The position numbers were made by a program, and so were the translations under genes. Below, in pieces: positions 9,418-18,211 of a DNA stretch of 43,056 bases. The DNA lies in assembly GCA_030054035.1 (NCBI GenBank), contig JASGCS010000008.1:34801-77856 (forward strand). The letters run 5' to 3'. The notes under the pieces were generated by a model. That model was not told the DNA's origin, searched no databases, and was given only the letters and a program-made list of their open reading frames with translations. The number at the start of each line of letters is the position of its first letter. Position 1 is the first letter of the stretch. The DNA comes from Candidatus Methylacidiphilales bacterium (GTDB taxonomy: Bacteria; Pseudomonadota; Gammaproteobacteria; JASGCS01).

Positions 9418-12400
9418 CGAACATAGCTCAAGGTTACAACATTGCTATAGATATTAGTGGTGGTGGTATCAGGATAGTTACAATACACGCGAACTCTAAT
9501 AAATACTCGTGTTGGAATAATATTATTATTTAATCCTTTATAAGAACTAAGTGAGGTTTGCATACTCGTGTCACTTGTTCTAAAATTCCAAGAGGTTCCG
9601 TTTAGTGAATATTGCCATTTATTTGAAACCGTTGCATAACTAGGACAACTAGCTTGAAAAGTAAAACTATCTGATAGGTTTATCAAGGACGAAGTTGTCC
9701 TAGAAGTAGGTTGACTAGTTATGGTAGGTAGTATTGTATAAGAAGGAGTAACTGCGAGGTTAGAAACCAAGCTTATAGTCGTAGTTGGCAATTTTCCACT
9801 CTCAGTAGAAGTAACCACCACACGGTAATAGATGACTCCAAGTGCCGATGTGCTTGGAGAGAATGTACTCGTCGTTGCGCCAGTAATTGAAGTGAATGAT
9901 CCATTACTACTTGATGCGGTTTGCCATTGATATGTTATCGTACTTGAAGGAATGGAACTGACGATTACCTGTAATGGGGTAACGAGAGCGCCAAACTGAT
10001 AACTAGCACTTACTGGTTGAGTAGTAATTGTCGCGGCTGCTGAGTTTTGTTGATTGATAGTAATTGTCGCCACCGCACTTGTAATAGTACTTGAATTATA
10101 GCCAATTGCCGATATGGTGATTAGTGCCCGATAGTAGACTACTCCTGCACTAGTAGTAACAGGGATAAAGTTACTACTATTTGCTCCTGAAATATTTGTA
10201 AACGGTCCAGTTACTGTTGTTGCTGATTGCCACTGATACTGCTTTGTGTGAGCTATGCTAGATGGAATAGAGGTATCATTTACTACTACTTGTAATGAAT
10301 TGGCAATCTGATTTAAATTGTAAGTTCCGCTTAACGGCTGACTTGAAATTACCACTGACGGTAATGAACTTGGAATAATGGTAATAATTGCGACATTACT
10401 CGTTGATTGATACACATCACTTAGACCAGAATCAGGGTCAGAGTTAATTCTACTGGTAATGATTACTCTATAGTACATACTACCAATGTTAACCAGTGAA
10501 GGGAAATAAGTATCACTGGTTGCGCCAGGTATATCATTAAAAATCCCATTTGCAGTAGTTGCAGACTGCCATTGGTAAAAAAGTGGAGATTGATTAGTTG
10601 TATCTGCAGCAACCGAAAGTTGGTTTATAGTTGAAATTTGTTCAGTTGTATAAGTAGCACTCTGTGGTTGTGAGCGTATTGTTGGGGTAAAATCATTGAT
10701 AGATTGATTGTTCACTGATGCAACATTGCTATAACTGCTCGTTACTTCATCTCCTGCTCTATTTCTCGCAATTACCTTTACTCTATAGTATGTTGTTCCA
10801 ATATTTTCAGTTGGCAAATAGTAATTACTTGAAGTCATGCCAAGTATATCAGTATACTCACCGTTACTAGAGGAAGATTTCTGCCATTGATATCCAATGG
10901 AGTAACTAGTATTAGTTGAATACGCGACACAAGAAAGCGCTCCAGAATAATTAGATAGATACGATGCGCTTATCGGATGAAGGACAATATTAATTATTGA
11001 ATTAAGATTATCGCTTGATTGAACTGTAAAGTCATCAACGACATAGGTTCCAGTCCCATTTTCAGCTGTAATACTCAATGAATCTAATGTGAGTGATGCA
11101 GAAGCGCTCGAAACAGTATTTGTACTAAACAAAATATCATTAATATAGGATTGTAATACCTTTGTATTTAGATTGAGAACCATTTTAAGCGTGTACCAAG
11201 TATTGACAGCATAGGTAGAAAGCGTTTGAGTAACAGTGTCGTTGTAAACTAATTTAATACCTTGAGAGCTATTTGATAACCCTAAACTTGCAACTTTAAA
11301 TGTGTTAGTCGCATAGGTGGTGTCGCGAGCAACTATGTTTAAATTAAGTGCTCCAGTGCTTTGTAGCGCCTTTACTCTTGCAGAAAAGGTAACTGTGCCA
11401 CTTGAATATCCATTGAGTGAGACGCCTACTCTTTGTCTAGCTGCACTTGAAGTTCCAGTATCACTAATTTGTAATTTTTGGTTTCCGGTACCTGCATCTA
11501 CGATAGAAAGGCTTCCAGTTGATGGCGAAGCATTATAAAAATAAAAATTGATAGGGAAATAGTCTCTGCTTGCACTTTGCGACAATGTAGGAGAGTAGGC
11601 TTCAAAGTTCTGTACATACGAGCTACTGGTATCTCGATTCAAGGCAAAACCTGAATTTTGAGTAAACCGTCTGTAAACACTAGGAGGTACTAGTGCGAGA
11701 GTGCTCTGATAATCAAATTGAGATCCTCCGATATAGGTATTTTGTAATGCGTTTCTTATTCCCCCAAATGCAGTTAAAGAAAGTCCAGCATTTTCTCTAA
11801 CATAACTCTCAACACTGGATACAGAATTAGCTGGTGCAAGAGATTGATAATTAAACACGCCGTTGTAGGTCATAGGAGTAAAGGTAAATTCATTATTTAA
11901 GTGCACATTCTTGGTGACATTACTAAAAACATTTTTATCTAAAACATACCCCGAAGTATAGTTATCTAAGTAAACTCCATTACTTCCCTTACCACTTCCA
12001 GATGGAAAAATAGTGGTGGCATTAATATCAGTTATGTAATTTTCCGATATAATTGAGTTGGGGCTATTATTTTTAGTATGAATCCCTCCGCTATCAGAGG
12101 TGTCATAAGCAGCTCGTGAAATTTTATTTCTAGTAATAAATACCTGTTGTAAATTGGTATTGGGAGAAGAATAATTGAGCCATCCAGTATGAATCGCTAG
12201 ATTGGGCACGGTATCAATTTCATTATTTTGGATAGTTATATTTTTTGGCAAAGTCGCAAAAATTGCACTTCCTGAAATATACTGCGTACCTATATCATAA
12301 AAATAATTACCATAAATAAATGTATTTTCTACTACCCGATTGGTATCTAAAAATGGCTCCTGTTGGGTGTCTATTAGCATACCAGTGTTTGCCACTCTTG

Positions 12401-13616
12401 TAAACACATTTCCAATGATTTTAATTCCATAGGTAGAATGTTCTATGTTTATCCCATTACCACCAGTGTCCTCAATTCTATTTCTAATAAAACTTACAAA
12501 TGATGCATTTTGTATCGTAATTGCTGCTGGAACAATTGAGCTTATCGGTTTCCCAGTTGAGTTGAGTCGTTGATTCGCAGTGGTGTATAAACCACCTTGT
12601 CTTTCAATTAGCCCTTGTGAGAATGGATATGGCCAAGAAGACTGTGTAAATTTTAAACCACCAATATACACATGGCAACTTGAACCAGTGGATCCGTTTG
12701 CAGGATTAGTGTAATTTTCAGAGGTAATAGCTAGTATCGTGGGAAGTCTAGGTACACTGAGAGTACTATTTGCTATGGTTTCTCCGTTTCTCGGTCTATA
12801 AAATAGTTGGTGGGTGTTGGCATTAAAATAAAACTCGCCCGGTGCATCTAACAATGAATAGGCATTTTCCAAATAAAATGGTAATCTGCCCTGTGTGCTA
12901 CCTTCAATAGAGTTTGGTCCAAATTGAATAGTGGCTGCCGCAGAGTCCACAACTACCCCATTACTTGATTGACTGACAACTATATACCGAGTTCCGTAAT
13001 AGGTGTGCTTAACAACAACAGAAGCGCCTATTAAATTTGAGAACGAATTTGCATTTGCAGATAATAAAATTTTATTTTCGCTGTTAATAAATCCTTGTAA
13101 TGTATCAGTATTACCATTAACATCAATATTTGGATAGCGGGCCAGTACTGCTCGTTTTCCATTTACAAACAATTCATCAATCCTAGTAACTGTATCAGGT
13201 ACAGTATAAACAAATACTCCGTTAACATTTTGTGTTCCAGTATAATTTCTAATTTCGCCACCATTTAATTCTGGAATTTCATTTTCTTTATTAATAAAAT
13301 ATAGATGCTGATCTCCACTACATTCATTTTGATTTATGACAATGGTGTCAGCAATTGAGTATCGGCCACCTGCTAATTCAATAATAATATCTCGGTAATT
13401 TGGGTTATTTCTATAATCTTGAGCAATGGTTAATGCTCGTTGAGGGGTAGCCACAGAGGAAGTTGCAGTTAAGCCATTATTTCTATCATCACCATTAGGA
13501 TTAACATAGATAGTTATTCCCTGTGTCACATTAGAGGCTGTAGACCATGCTCCGTATGGAACTAAACTAAAAATAAATAAAGCAATAAGAAAATTTCTGA
13601 GGTTGATGCCAAGCAT
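9414..13616 (-). CDS. Secreted right-handed beta-helix protein with C-terminal Ig-like repeats
   Basis: From ATG 13616 the protein has 1400 residues. AGGA lies 6 nt upstream and the signal peptide (NFLIALFIFSLVPYGAWS) starts there; an ATG at 13691 overlaps the upstream stop (ATGA) but would bury the signal. Residues ~30-640 begin with YVNPNGDDRNNG and continue with many short NxI/V turns (for example NRIEDTGGNGINIEHS), typical of parallel beta-helix polysaccharide lyases or hydrolases. Residues ~720-920 resemble a LamG/concanavalin-like beta-sandwich. Five repeats of about 95 residues follow, sharing I-x-x-Q-P-x-S, YQWQ and a YYRV strand, like bacterial Ig-like domains. No C-terminal sorting motif was seen. 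It probably acts on or binds a polysaccharide outside the cell; substrate is unknown. Confidence 0.75.
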   Translation of the reverse strand: MLGINLRNFLIALFIFSLVPYGAWSTASNVTQGITIYVNPNGDDRNNGLTATSSVATPQRALTIAQDYRNNPNYRDIIIELAGGRYSIADTIVINQNECSGDQHLYFINKENEIPELNGGEIRNYTGTQNVNGVFVYTVPDTVTRIDELFVNGKRAVLARYPNIDVNGNTDTLQGFINSENKILLSANANSFSNLIGASVVVKHTYYGTRYIVVSQSSNGVVVDSAAATIQFGPNSIEGSTQGRLPFYLENAYSLLDAPGEFYFNANTHQLFYRPRNGETIANSTLSVPRLPTILAITSENYTNPANGSTGSSCHVYIGGLKFTQSSWPYPFSQGLIERQGGLYTTANQRLNSTGKPISSIVPAAITIQNASFVSFIRNRIEDTGGNGINIEHSTYGIKIIGNVFTRVANTGMLIDTQQEPFLDTNRVVENTFIYGNYFYDIGTQYISGSAIFATLPKNITIQNNEIDTVPNLAIHTGWLNYSSPNTNLQQVFITRNKISRAAYDTSDSGGIHTKNNSPNSIISENYITDINATTIFPSGSGKGSNGVYLDNYTSGYVLDKNVFSNVTKNVHLNNEFTFTPMTYNGVFNYQSLAPANSVSSVESYVRENAGLSLTAFGGIRNALQNTYIGGSQFDYQSTLALVPPSVYRRFTQNSGFALNRDTSSSYVQNFEAYSPTLSQSASRDYFPINFYFYNASPSTGSLSIVDAGTGNQKLQISDTGTSSAARQRVGVSLNGYSSGTVTFSARVKALQSTGALNLNIVARDTTYATNTFKVASLGLSNSSQGIKLVYNDTVTQTLSTYAVNTWYTLKMVLNLNTKVLQSYINDILFSTNTVSSASASLTLDSLSITAENGTGTYVVDDFTVQSSDNLNSIINIVLHPISASYLSNYSGALSCVAYSTNTSYSIGYQWQKSSSSNGEYTDILGMTSSNYYLPTENIGTTYYRVKVIARNRAGDEVTSSYSNVASVNNQSINDFTPTIRSQPQSATYTTEQISTINQLSVAADTTNQSPLFYQWQSATTANGIFNDIPGATSDTYFPSLVNIGSMYYRVIITSRINSDPDSGLSDVYQSTSNVAIITIIPSSLPSVVISSQPLSGTYNLNQIANSLQVVVNDTSIPSSIAHTKQYQWQSATTVTGPFTNISGANSSNFIPVTTSAGVVYYRALITISAIGYNSSTITSAVATITINQQNSAAATITTQPVSASYQFGALVTPLQVIVSSIPSSTITYQWQTASSSNGSFTSITGATTSTFSPSTSALGVIYYRVVVTSTESGKLPTTTISLVSNLAVTPSYTILPTITSQPTSRTTSSLINLSDSFTFQASCPSYATVSNKWQYSLNGTSWNFRTSDTSMQTSLSSYKGLNNNIIPTRVFIRVRVYCNYPDTTTTNIYSNVVTLSYVR

Positions 13617-13687
13617 AAATAATCCTAAGTTAAAATTGACCGTAACATTATACATGAATACTGAAGGAGTCCAAATTATGGGAAAGA

Positions 13688-14095
13688 TCATTTTTTATAC
13701 GACAGCTGCCTTACCAATATAAACTTGATGAGAGAGCCTATAGCAAGTGAAATGATGAATGCAAATGATAGAGCAATAAATGCAATTGGAATATAGTGTC
13801 GTAGCGATTGATATGCTTCGTTATTGATGATGGTATTTAAGAATAGCAAGCAGACAAAAATTAATGGGGAGATAAGCAGTGCGTATTTTCTTGGTTTTCT
13901 AGTTCTGAAGGTAATCATGCGATTGGCGAGTGCTGAAAAAATACCTCCCACGATGTACCCTACTATTTTTGCTAAGTGAATTGAAACGTTGTAGTGCCAA
14001 TACAACCAGAGATACACTATGAAATCAAGAGACACAGAGAAAATTCCTACAATCACAAACATTCTAAACTCTCGTTTAAGAACTGCTAGCGACAT
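13688..14095 (-). CDS. GtrA-family membrane protein
   Basis: This 135-residue protein has four predicted membrane segments (about 12-30, 37-57, 70-90 and 100-125). It also has the GtrA-type N-terminal pattern: a basic start, FVIVGIFSVSLDFIVYLWL, then VGYIVGGIFSALANRMITF. GtrA-like proteins are thought to help move lipid-linked sugars across the inner membrane. Its stop overlaps an upstream ATG of the beta-helix frame (ATGA), so the two are probably cotranscribed, which would fit a role in surface polysaccharide. No clear ribosome-binding site precedes the ATG at 14095. Exact substrate is unknown. Confidence 0.75.
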   Translation of the reverse strand: MSLAVLKREFRMFVIVGIFSVSLDFIVYLWLYWHYNVSIHLAKIVGYIVGGIFSALANRMITFRTRKPRKYALLISPLIFVCLLFLNTIINNEAYQSLRHYIPIAFIALSFAFIISLAIGSLIKFILVRQLSYKK

Positions 14096-14109
14096 ACAGT
14101 TGTTCTATG

Positions 14110-14541
14110 TTATTTCCAGAGGGTAAAGACTACTGCAGCTACAGTCATGACAATCAATTGAAATGATGCGTCTATGAGGATTTTTTTAAATTTATCACTG
14201 TTGCTTTGTGTGCTCCAGATAGTACCACCAATTTGGGTGGGGGCTACAAATCCGACAAACAGTATCAGAGCAACGCAAATCCCTTCTGAGACCGTGAGCG
14301 CTCCAGCATGTTGAATTGCATAGGCTAAAAATATATTGGTGATAATAGTTATAGCGATTTGAGTTGCATAGACTGGCCCCATACGCTTGGCAATCTCTTG
14401 TTGCTGTTCAGCGGTAAGCTGATCCATGCCCAGGAGCTTAGCGTAAATCTTTCCTAATAATGGGCCATGCCAAAATACACCAAATGCCATCTGAAAGATG
14501 ACTACAACCAAAACTGCAAGATAATTAATTGATATATCCAT
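14110..14541 (-). CDS. DUF1761 family membrane protein
   Basis: This 143-residue protein has four hydrophobic segments. Its pattern is typical of the DUF1761 family: NYLAVLVVVIFQMAFGVFWHGPLLGK at the start (written here as the conserved early F-W-x-GP element), a central ITIITNIFLAYAIQHAG segment, and a late GGTIWS motif. The family has no established function. It lies 6 nt after the small exported-protein gene and 14 nt before GtrA, in a likely minus-strand operon. No enzyme motif is visible. Confidence 0.7.
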   Translation of the reverse strand: MDISINYLAVLVVVIFQMAFGVFWHGPLLGKIYAKLLGMDQLTAEQQQEIAKRMGPVYATQIAITIITNIFLAYAIQHAGALTVSEGICVALILFVGFVAPTQIGGTIWSTQSNSDKFKKILIDASFQLIVMTVAAVVFTLWK

Positions 14542-14546
14542 ACTTG

Positions 14547-14903
14547 CTATTTTTTAATATTTTTTTCGTTTTTTATAGCTTGCTGGATCACAGCACCTTG
14601 AATATTAGTAGCTCTATCCAACAATAGCTCTTGGACGGTATGAGATTGATTCTCATGTAATTTTAATGTCGTGCTATCTTTTTTAAATTGAGCATTATAT
14701 TCTTCAGGTCCTTGATATTTTTTAACTTTAATTTCTAATTCTTCAGCAGTTGGGTCTTTTTTTCTGCTTTCTTTAAGTGAATCAGGTTTAATCGCTGTAG
14801 CATCAATCTTTTTTGAGGTGGTATCTTGTGCAAAAGTAATGGTGTATCCCACTAGTGCACTACACAATACGAGTAGCGGCGTTGTTAATTTGTTAGAGTT
14901 CAT
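14547..14903 (-). CDS. Small exported hypothetical protein
   Basis: The protein has 118 residues. Residues 1-25 form a signal peptide (LLVLCSALVGYTITFA, cleavage probably before QDTTS). The mature part is short, hydrophilic and lysine/glutamate-rich, with no cysteine after the signal region and no recognisable domain, so it is probably a periplasmic protein with extended or helical structure. It is the first gene after ispH in the same orientation (48-bp gap) and is followed after 5 nt by the DUF1761 gene. Function unknown. Confidence 0.6.
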   Translation of the reverse strand: MNSNKLTTPLLVLCSALVGYTITFAQDTTSKKIDATAIKPDSLKESRKKDPTAEELEIKVKKYQGPEEYNAQFKKDSTTLKLHENQSHTVQELLLDRATNIQGAVIQQAIKNEKNIKK

Positions 14904-14951
14904 ATAGATAGTTACAATTGATTTTTTTCATGTTTGATTATAGCACAAGAT

Positions 14952-15911
14952 TTAATTTTGCAATCCTTTGGGTAATGAGAAACTTACCGTTTCATTAAAC
15001 CCTTGTGTAAAAGAGGCTTCCTTACCACCAAGTTTTTTAAGCATTGCGATTAGCTCTTCTACTAAATATTCTGGAGCAGAAGCACCGGCAGTAACGCCAA
15101 CATGATTAACATTAGTTAACCATGTTGGATTAAAAGAATTTGCATCTTCAATCAGGTAAGAAGTAACTCCTTGTGACTTAGCTAACTCAGTTAAACGGTT
15201 GGAGTTTGAGCTTGAGCGAGAGCCAATCACTAGAATTAATCCGCTAGAATTACAAAGCTTGATTAGTTTTTTAACTGCGTCCTGTCGGTTTTGAGTGGCA
15301 TAACAGATGTCCTCTTTATTGGGTGCGTGAAGTTTAGGAAAGCGCTGTTTCAATATGGTTAAGATTTCTTTCGTTTCATCTAATGATAGAGTAGTTTGAG
15401 TAACATAGGCTAGGTGGTCTGGGTTGGTAACTTGCAGATCTAGTGCGTCTTGTTTATTTTGCACGAGGTACATTTTGGTATGGGCTGAAGCTTGCCCAAG
15501 CGTACCAATTACTTCAGGATGATTGGCATGGCCGATGAGAATAATCTCCATACCCTTGCCGCTATATCGTTTTACCTCCATATGTACTTTTGTGACTAAT
15601 GGACAAGTGGCGTCATAGATAGTAAGATTTCTATTTTTTGCACTTTCCTGCACTGCTTGAGAAACACCATGAGCACTAAAAATAAGAACCGCGCCTTCAG
15701 GCACTTCTTGAATGTCCTCAATAAACCGTACACCTTTATTGGTTAGACTTTGTACGACATGGGTATTGTGCACTACTTCGTGTTTGACATAAATAGGTGG
15801 GGGAAATAACGCAACTGCTTTCTCAACTACTTCTACCGCCCTCTGCACTCCAGCACAGAATCCGCGAGGGTTGGCAATATAAATCTTAAACGAATGTTCG
15901 TTAGGATTCAT
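14952..15911 (-). CDS. ispH: 4-hydroxy-3-methylbut-2-enyl diphosphate reductase
   Basis: IspH catalyses the last step of the MEP isoprenoid pathway, reducing HMBPP to IPP and DMAPP with a 4Fe-4S cluster. The three cluster cysteines are visible at C19 (NPRGFCAGV), C103 (DATCPLV) and C203 (DICYATQNRQ). Conserved substrate-side elements are also present: HNTHVV near 48-53, SAHGVS near 79-84 and GHANHPEV near 127-134. Length (319 residues) is normal. It follows lspA after 9 nt without a clear ribosome-binding site, so translation is probably coupled. The lspA-ispH order is typical of proteobacteria, where it usually follows ileS; here that link is broken. Confidence 0.96.
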   Translation of the reverse strand: MNPNEHSFKIYIANPRGFCAGVQRAVEVVEKAVALFPPPIYVKHEVVHNTHVVQSLTNKGVRFIEDIQEVPEGAVLIFSAHGVSQAVQESAKNRNLTIYDATCPLVTKVHMEVKRYSGKGMEIILIGHANHPEVIGTLGQASAHTKMYLVQNKQDALDLQVTNPDHLAYVTQTTLSLDETKEILTILKQRFPKLHAPNKEDICYATQNRQDAVKKLIKLCNSSGLILVIGSRSSSNSNRLTELAKSQGVTSYLIEDANSFNPTWLTNVNHVGVTAGASAPEYLVEELIAMLKKLGGKEASFTQGFNETVSFSLPKGLQN

Positions 15912-15920
15912 AGCAAAATA

Positions 15921-16406
15921 TTATTTATGACTCGTGAGGCTATTCCAAATATAGAGTATCGCACCAATAGTGATCGCACTGTCAGCTAGGTTAAAAGTGG
16001 GATAATACCAGCTATTATAATGTACGGAGATAAAATCAAAAACTGCACCGAACCTAATTCTATCAATACTATTACCCAACGCACCTCCAACTATTAACCC
16101 TAGTGAATTTGTTTGATGGAGTGCAAATGATTTCTGTTTGATAACCTGAATAACAATTACAATAATTACTAGAACTGACACTGCTAACAAAAAATAATTG
16201 GCATAATGGGTAAAACTACTACCTAAACTAAATGAAGCTCCATAATTATAAACTTTAATAAAAGATAGATAAGGGGTAATGCCGAGATGATAAGGGCTGA
16301 AGGTCAAAACCAGATACTTGGTAAGCATATCCAACAAAAATATAATTGATGCAATTACTGAAAATCGCAAAATAATCGCTTTATTTAGATTTTTATCAGG
16401 ATTCAT
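15921..16406 (-). CDS. lspA: Lipoprotein signal peptidase (signal peptidase II)
   Basis: LspA is an inner-membrane aspartyl protease that removes signal peptides from prolipoproteins after lipidation. The 161-residue protein has four membrane helices and the conserved NYGASFSLG, GGALGNSIDR and NLADSAI boxes. The catalytic pair corresponds to D124 (in AVFDF) and D142 (in NLAD). Length matches the family. It is the first gene of the lspA-ispH unit. Its promoter appears to lie in the 31-bp spacer shared with trmL, leaving a very short 5' leader. Confidence 0.95.
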   Translation of the reverse strand: MNPDKNLNKAIILRFSVIASIIFLLDMLTKYLVLTFSPYHLGITPYLSFIKVYNYGASFSLGSSFTHYANYFLLAVSVLVIIVIVIQVIKQKSFALHQTNSLGLIVGGALGNSIDRIRFGAVFDFISVHYNSWYYPTFNLADSAITIGAILYIWNSLTSHK

Positions 16407-16417
16407 ATTTTAGAGAT

Positions 16418-16425
16418 ATTATACT
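16418..16425. promoter_or_regulatory. Overlapping divergent -10 boxes between lspA and trmL
   Basis: The whole spacer is 31 bp (16407-16437). It contains TATACT on the plus strand (16420-16425) overlapping TATAAT on the minus strand (16423-16418). Start sites 6-7 nt beyond each box would leave leaders of only about 5-7 nt, and neither start codon has a Shine-Dalgarno sequence. Clear -35 boxes were not found; they would lie inside the two coding regions. The -10 assignment is by inspection only. Confidence 0.45.
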
Positions 16426-16437
16426 ATTACATAAATC

Positions 16438-16899
16438 ATGTTCCACATTATACTTTATCAACCAGAAATACCTCCCAATACCGGTAATATAATCAGGCTC
16501 TGTGCAAATTCTGGATGTTCTCTTCACTTAATACCGCCACTTGGTTTTACTCTTGAGGACGCACAAATGAAACGAGCAGGTTTAGATCATAGTGAAAGAA
16601 TTCTACCAATGACCCATGATTCATTAGAGCATTGTTTGGATTATCTTAAGCATCCACCTTGTTATGGTTTTTCAACAAAGGCAACTACTACTTTTACTAG
16701 TGTCTCATTTAAGCACGGGGACGCTTTCCTCTTCGGCTCTGAAACCAAGGGGCTGCCAGATCTCCTACTAAAACAATTTTCTCAGACATTAGTAAAAATA
16801 CCTGTACTCAAACCTTCACGAAGTCTAAACTTATCTAATGCAGTTGCCATCGCTGTTTATGAAGGGCTGAGACAGTTAAACTACCCCATGAATGGGTAG
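16438..16899 (+). CDS. trmL: tRNA (cytidine(34)-2'-O)-methyltransferase
   Basis: TrmL is a SPOUT-class (TrmH-like) enzyme that 2'-O-methylates the wobble base of certain tRNA-Leu isoacceptors using AdoMet. The 153-residue protein shows the family's start (ILYQPEIPPNTGNIIRLC), the LFGSETKGLP motif and the C-terminal trefoil-knot element RSLNLSNAVAIAVYE. Length is close to the usual ~155. It is transcribed divergently from lspA and is monocistronic as far as can be seen. Confidence 0.92.
   Translation: MFHIILYQPEIPPNTGNIIRLCANSGCSLHLIPPLGFTLEDAQMKRAGLDHSERILPMTHDSLEHCLDYLKHPPCYGFSTKATTTFTSVSFKHGDAFLFGSETKGLPDLLLKQFSQTLVKIPVLKPSRSLNLSNAVAIAVYEGLRQLNYPMNG
16881..16899 (+). terminator. Possible weak hairpin at the trmL 3' end
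   Basis: CTACCC (16881-16886) pairs with GGGTAG (16894-16899) around a 7-nt loop, overlapping the last codons and stop of trmL. There is no U-tract after it, so intrinsic termination is uncertain. Confidence 0.25.
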
Positions 16900-16996
16900 G
16901 TTGTGAAACTACATTATTACTTATGAAACGGTTTAACTTTGAGAAAGTAAAATAGAATATGCCAGAACTAAAAGACTAAAAAAAGGAAAAAATATA

Positions 16997-18187
16997 ATGA
17001 ATAAAATAAAAAATAGAATTGCAATGTTACTACTTCTGAGTTTTGTTGGAGTTAGCCAGGCCGAAGATAATGCTGGTACAATTTACGGGGCAATCAATCA
17101 AGCATATCTCTCCATTGAAAACGGCAAACATAAAGTTGAAGCTGTTGGTAACAACCATGCATACTCTACTCGTATTGGCTATAAAGGTGCTTTAGGCAAT
17201 ATCAATTCACTTGCGGTAGGCTTTCAAATTGAAGCGGGATTGCAAACCATTAGCCTTAGAGATGTAACCTTTCTAAAAGGAGATAACTATGCTGCCTATA
17301 ACGGAGGAACCACTTCTACTGCAAAAGACGGTGACGGATTAATAAATATTAGAACTCTTGAAGTAACCATTGGAGGTGAGTTTGGTATAGTAACTATCGG
17401 CCAAGGCTCCTTAGCTAACGATGGCGCTGACGAAAGCGATATTACTGGAACTAAAGATATAGTTACCTCTAAATTCATTGAATCTTGGGGTGAAAGAAAT
17501 ATATTCTTTGACTCAAAACTTTATGTAGATGGAAACATTGATAAACGCGGGCCAACTGTAGGTGAGATTTTTAATAACTTTGACTCTAGCCGATATGCAA
17601 GAATTAGATATGACAGTGGCACTGACGATGTTATTTTTACCGTCAGCTATTCACCTTCTAGTAATTGTAGTAATACTAGATTAGACTGCACCAATTCCAG
17701 TGAAGATACTGGCGCGTCGTCTTCCATAACAGAAATCAAACTTACAGCAAAACTCACCAATCTATTAACCACAGTAGGCTACACCGTACAGAATCCAAAT
17801 AAATTAAAGAATAAAAGAAATGGGATTACCCACTTTAGTATTTCTGGAGGAGATAGTGGATTTGGGATAATGTACTCTAATTCACATCAAAATTATTTAG
17901 ATCGCAAAACTGTTAACTTTCAATATTTGAAAGTTACATTTACTGAAGATGTCCATACATTTAATATTGACTATGCTCAAGTTGCAGATGTACAATTCAC
18001 TGATCCGATAGACAGTAAAAAGAAATATTTACAAGGTAATTCAATTGGTGTTATGTTTGGACAATACTTAAAAGATTACAAATTAAATATTTACTATGGG
18101 TATCGTACCTTTAGCGCAACATTTAAAGGTGCGCAAGCCTTCAACGAAGTGGAAGGATACATTGTTGGTGCTCTAATAAAGTTTTAA
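16997..18187 (+). CDS. Gram-negative general porin
   Basis: The 396-residue protein starts with a signal peptide (MLLLLSFVGVSQA, then EDN) after a good ribosome-binding site (AAAAGGA). The mature start TIYGAINQAYLS, the RIGYKGALG element, the GEFGIVTIGQG strand-turn and the C-terminal ALIKF with final Phe match trimeric beta-barrel porins of the betaproteobacterial type. Two cysteines in a surface loop (CSNTRLDC) may form a disulfide. It lets small solutes through the outer membrane. A 97-bp spacer separates it from trmL; gmd follows after 24 bp. Confidence 0.85.
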   Translation: MNKIKNRIAMLLLLSFVGVSQAEDNAGTIYGAINQAYLSIENGKHKVEAVGNNHAYSTRIGYKGALGNINSLAVGFQIEAGLQTISLRDVTFLKGDNYAAYNGGTTSTAKDGDGLINIRTLEVTIGGEFGIVTIGQGSLANDGADESDITGTKDIVTSKFIESWGERNIFFDSKLYVDGNIDKRGPTVGEIFNNFDSSRYARIRYDSGTDDVIFTVSYSPSSNCSNTRLDCTNSSEDTGASSSITEIKLTAKLTNLLTTVGYTVQNPNKLKNKRNGITHFSISGGDSGFGIMYSNSHQNYLDRKTVNFQYLKVTFTEDVHTFNIDYAQVADVQFTDPIDSKKKYLQGNSIGVMFGQYLKDYKLNIYYGYRTFSATFKGAQAFNEVEGYIVGALIKF

Positions 18188-18206
18188 CTTATTTATGTAA
18201 AATAAG
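18188..18206 (+). promoter_or_regulatory. AT-rich stem-loop touching the gmd ribosome-binding site
   Basis: CTTATTT (18188-18194) pairs with AAATAAG (18200-18206) across a 5-nt loop. The right arm runs into AAGGGGA (18204-18210), the likely Shine-Dalgarno of gmd. It could tune gmd translation or trim the porin message; the stem is weak and this is tentative. Confidence 0.25.
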
Positions 18207-18211
18207 GGGAT

